NCBI RefSeq assembly: GCF_021183625.1
Contig: NZ_CP089214.1
Span: forward strand, 6,138,001 to 6,202,000
Direction of reading: 5' to 3'
Origin: Nocardia asteroides
Lineage (GTDB): Bacteria; Actinomycetota; Actinomycetes; Mycobacteriales; Mycobacteriaceae
DNA length: 64,000 bases
Shown here: positions 62,014 through 64,000 of the stretch, one piece after another
How the letters are laid out: every line of letters starts with the position of its first letter
Numbering within the stretch: position 1 is the first letter of the stretch
Made by a program: the position numbers and the translations under genes
Notes under the pieces: generated by a model
What the model saw: only the letters and a program-made list of their open reading frames with translations
Database searches by the model: none
What the model was told of the DNA's origin: nothing

Positions 62014-63692
62014 CGGGTCGCGAATTCGACGAGCCGGGCCGAGACCGGCTCCGGTGATCCGTCCCTGCGCGAATCCGGGTCGGCGGTGACCAGGTCGAGG
62101 TGGTTGTAGCCGGCCAGCTCGATCCTGGTGTCCAGCGGGCTGCCCGAGTCGGGCAGGGGGATGCCGCCGCTGCCCTGCAGGGTCAGCATGGGCAGCGTGT
62201 CGATGCCCTGCGGGTGCAGATGGTGCGCGGTGATCGAGGGCGCGGTGGTCTGCTGCAGGTCGAAGGCGATGCGGGAGGGGAAGTACCACTCGGTGAAGTC
62301 GAGCGGCGGCTCGCAGAGGGTGCGGGCGAGCTGGGCGATCGAGGTGACCTCGCTGCCGGGGTTGGTGGCGGGCGAGGTGGAGGGGGTGACCTCGTCCCAG
62401 TCCAGCCAGCGGTAGACGGTGTCGGGGGAGTAGCGGGTCGGGGAGACCTTGGGGGCGTCGCCGAAGCCGCCGAAGCCGAGCGGGCCGCGGGCGATGGTGT
62501 CCGGCAGCGGGAAGTCCTTCGGGCCGATCGGGCCGCCGGTGACGAAGCCGGTGCTGGCCTGGAGGAAGCCGAGCGGCTGCGAGTTGTCGTCGAGCAGCGC
62601 GCCGAGTACGGCCTCGTTGGTGGCGGTGAGGTCGCGGGCGTCCGGGGAGCCGGTGAGGAAGGCTGCGGCGTTCTGGGAGAGCAGGGTGCGCAGCGTGAGG
62701 TCGATATTGGGGTTGTCGGGGAGGCGGCCGACGAGGTCGTTGAGGCCGTCGGGGGCGAGCCGGGCGGCGAGGCCGGCGAGCGCGAGCAGGTTGGTGGTCT
62801 CCGGGTTGATCACGGCGGGCAGCCGGAGCACGGGCAGCGCGGTGTCGAGTTGCAGCGAGAGGTTCTCCACGCCGCCCGCGATCCCCGGCGGGATGGCGGG
62901 GATGTCGATGCCGCGCAGGCCGAGCCCGACCCGGATCACGGTGTCCAGCGCGAACCAGCCGCCGCACTGGTTGTAGCCCGCGTCGTCGGTGGTCGCCGGG
63001 TTGCCGTCGAAATCCCAGCCGGCGAAGTAGCCGGTGAGGAAGCCGCCGAGGGAGTGCCCGCCGCACAGTAGTTTCCGCTGCCGCAGCTGCTGGTCGGGCA
63101 GCTCCAGGCGGAGCAGGTCGTACTGGTCGCGCAGGGTTTGCTCGAGGCCCTGGTCGCGCAGCCAGTCGGTGGCGGCGCCGTCGGCGTAGCCGGTGAAGCG
63201 GCGGCCGTCGATCTCGGCGCCGTGGAAGTAGTAGCCGGTCGCGGTGTCCAGGTCGCCGGTGGCGAGCGCCGCGCGGGTGCCGGTGTGGTCCTCCAGGCAG
63301 TTGGAGCGCCGGTCGAGCGCCCAGAACTCGAGGTGGATGCCGAAGCGCGCGGCCAGCGCGACGGTATTGCGGGCGACGCCGTCGAAAGCGCCCGCGCCCT
63401 CGAAGATTCCGGGCTGCGCGACCAGGATCCGGTCCGCGGCGGCGGCCTCGCTCGGCCCGGACGCGGAGCGCCAGCGCAGGTAGGAGAGCCGATCGCACTC
63501 GGGCGGGTGCGGCAGCGCGGTGGGCGGCAGCGGGACGTCGCGGGTGACGACGGTCGAGATCACCGAGGTCACCGGGGAGCTGGAGCCGTACCCGGATTCG
63601 GTGCGTCCCGGCTCCGCCGCCGCGGGAGCCGCGCTCGCGGCCGACACCCCCACCAGCAGCGCGCATACCGCGCTCGCCACTCGACCCCGCAT
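62010..63692 (-). CDS. Secreted alpha/beta hydrolase, large actinobacterial type
   Basis: A 560-residue exported protein. The signal peptide runs through VASAVCALLVGVSAASAAPAAA. LVAQPGIFEGAGAF is an oxyanion-like loop; the nucleophile serine is in LCGGHSLGGFLTGYFAG; HNHLD-like chemistry is supplied late by ELAGYNHLDLVT, which holds the likely catalytic histidine. Long insertions sit between strands (GLNDLVGRLPDNPNIDL). It is probably an extracellular esterase or lipase. The ATG follows AAGGGA at 8 bp. Substrate unknown. Confidence 0.8.
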   Translation of the reverse strand: MRGRVASAVCALLVGVSAASAAPAAAEPGRTESGYGSSSPVTSVISTVVTRDVPLPPTALPHPPECDRLSYLRWRSASGPSEAAAADRILVAQPGIFEGAGAFDGVARNTVALAARFGIHLEFWALDRRSNCLEDHTGTRAALATGDLDTATGYYFHGAEIDGRRFTGYADGAATDWLRDQGLEQTLRDQYDLLRLELPDQQLRQRKLLCGGHSLGGFLTGYFAGWDFDGNPATTDDAGYNQCGGWFALDTVIRVGLGLRGIDIPAIPPGIAGGVENLSLQLDTALPVLRLPAVINPETTNLLALAGLAARLAPDGLNDLVGRLPDNPNIDLTLRTLLSQNAAAFLTGSPDARDLTATNEAVLGALLDDNSQPLGFLQASTGFVTGGPIGPKDFPLPDTIARGPLGFGGFGDAPKVSPTRYSPDTVYRWLDWDEVTPSTSPATNPGSEVTSIAQLARTLCEPPLDFTEWYFPSRIAFDLQQTTAPSITAHHLHPQGIDTLPMLTLQGSGGIPLPDSGSPLDTRIELAGYNHLDLVTADPDSRRDGSPEPVSARLVEFATR

Positions 63693-63869
63693 CGTCGCTG
63701 TCCCTTCGGCCGTGATCCGCACATGCAACCCCGCACGGCGGTGCCATCGGACGGTACCGCCTCGGGATCGTCCGGATTCACAATCCCGCCCGGTCATCCG
63801 CTGTGAAGCAGCACAGGGGTGTTGTGCGTGAGAATGGCTGCAAGTTAGCCGAACCGATCGAGGAGCCCC

Positions 63870-64000
63870 ATGGCCGAGACACCGCACGCGACGCCCGCGG
63901 ACCGCTTCGGCCCGTGGATCGAGCGGCCCGACGGTGTCGACTTCCCCTACTACGCGGGCGAGCCGGTCGGGCTCGGCGCCGTGCGGTGGGTGCTGGCCTG
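63870..64000 (+). CDS. Unidentified gene, 3' end outside window
   Basis: Only the first 43 residues are visible: MAETPHATPADRFGPW, then IERPDGVDFPYYAGEPVGL and VRWVLA. The WIERPDGVDFPYY-type lead followed by what may be a first membrane helix recalls CPBP-family membrane proteins of Nocardia, but too little is present to decide. GAGGAG lies 4 bp before the ATG. It is divergent from the secreted hydrolase. Confidence 0.6.
   Translation, partial: MAETPHATPADRFGPWIERPDGVDFPYYAGEPVGLGAVRWVLA

Noticed and set aside
61774..63747. A 657-codon minus-strand frame over the secreted hydrolase
   Set aside because: Out-of-frame shadow; the hydrolase frame has a signal peptide, nucleophile elbow and ribosome-binding site.
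1..64000. CRISPR arrays, insertion sequences or rRNA
   Set aside because: No regularly spaced direct repeats, no transposase motifs and no rRNA-like sequence were seen.

Overview
The window is high-GC actinobacterial DNA, most likely from Nocardia or a close mycolata relative. Support comes from an FprB-type ferredoxin/ferredoxin-NADP reductase, an Eis-type acetyltransferase, a leucine-carboxyl-methyltransferase-fold enzyme of the kind common in mycobacteria and Nocardia, many TetR/SDR modules, and GC-rich third codon positions. No rRNA, CRISPR array or intact transposase is visible. One tRNA gene, tRNA-Leu(GAG), lies at 32.0 kb.

Left part (1-18.2 kb): an accessory patchwork of oxidoreductases, each paired with its own regulator. 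It holds a partial FAD monooxygenase, a TetR/SDR pair around a 15-bp palindrome, a decayed TetR/SDR pair, a TetR/F420-NADP-reductase-like/lipoprotein group sharing a repeated 15-bp motif, a MarR/SDR pair around a 16-bp inverted repeat, and a TetR beside a 26-bp palindrome and a broken acyl-CoA ligase. A SMI1/KNR4-DUF6461 protein, a secreted lipase and several pseudogenes fill the rest.

Middle (18.2-31.4 kb): an unusual biosynthetic gene cluster whose codons look less GC-rich than the flanks. Going leftward, one minus-strand run encodes a KAS III, an acyl carrier protein, a free-standing polyketide ketosynthase without acyltransferase, a second KAS III and a KAS-like protein lacking the catalytic cysteine. 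A second minus-strand run encodes an acyl/amino-acid ligase fused to an ATP-grasp domain, a BtrK-like PLP decarboxylase, a carrier protein, a phosphopantetheinyl transferase and a histidine-ammonia-lyase-type enzyme with Cys-Ser-Gly at the MIO site. A plus-strand methyltransferase lies between the runs and a third carrier protein is divergent at the right edge. I infer that an amino acid is loaded on a carrier protein and decarboxylated there, a MIO enzyme supplies an unsaturated acid, and the ketosynthases condense the units. The product is not known to me. The right edge holds a serine-recombinase-like remnant next to tRNA-Leu, which suggests acquisition.

Right part (32-64 kb): denser, GC-richer and more core-like. 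It holds an ADP-ribosylglycohydrolase, two TerD-family proteins, an amino-acid permease, a SARP regulator, Leu/Glu-type dehydrogenase with LysR, an FAD monooxygenase with TetR, an ABC-F protein preceded by a leader peptide and hairpins, a large LuxR regulator, a heme-peroxidase/catalase pair, epoxide hydrolase, fprB, an orphan modA, an Eis-like acetyltransferase, a permuted papain-fold hydrolase and a large secreted alpha/beta hydrolase. The last gene runs off the window.
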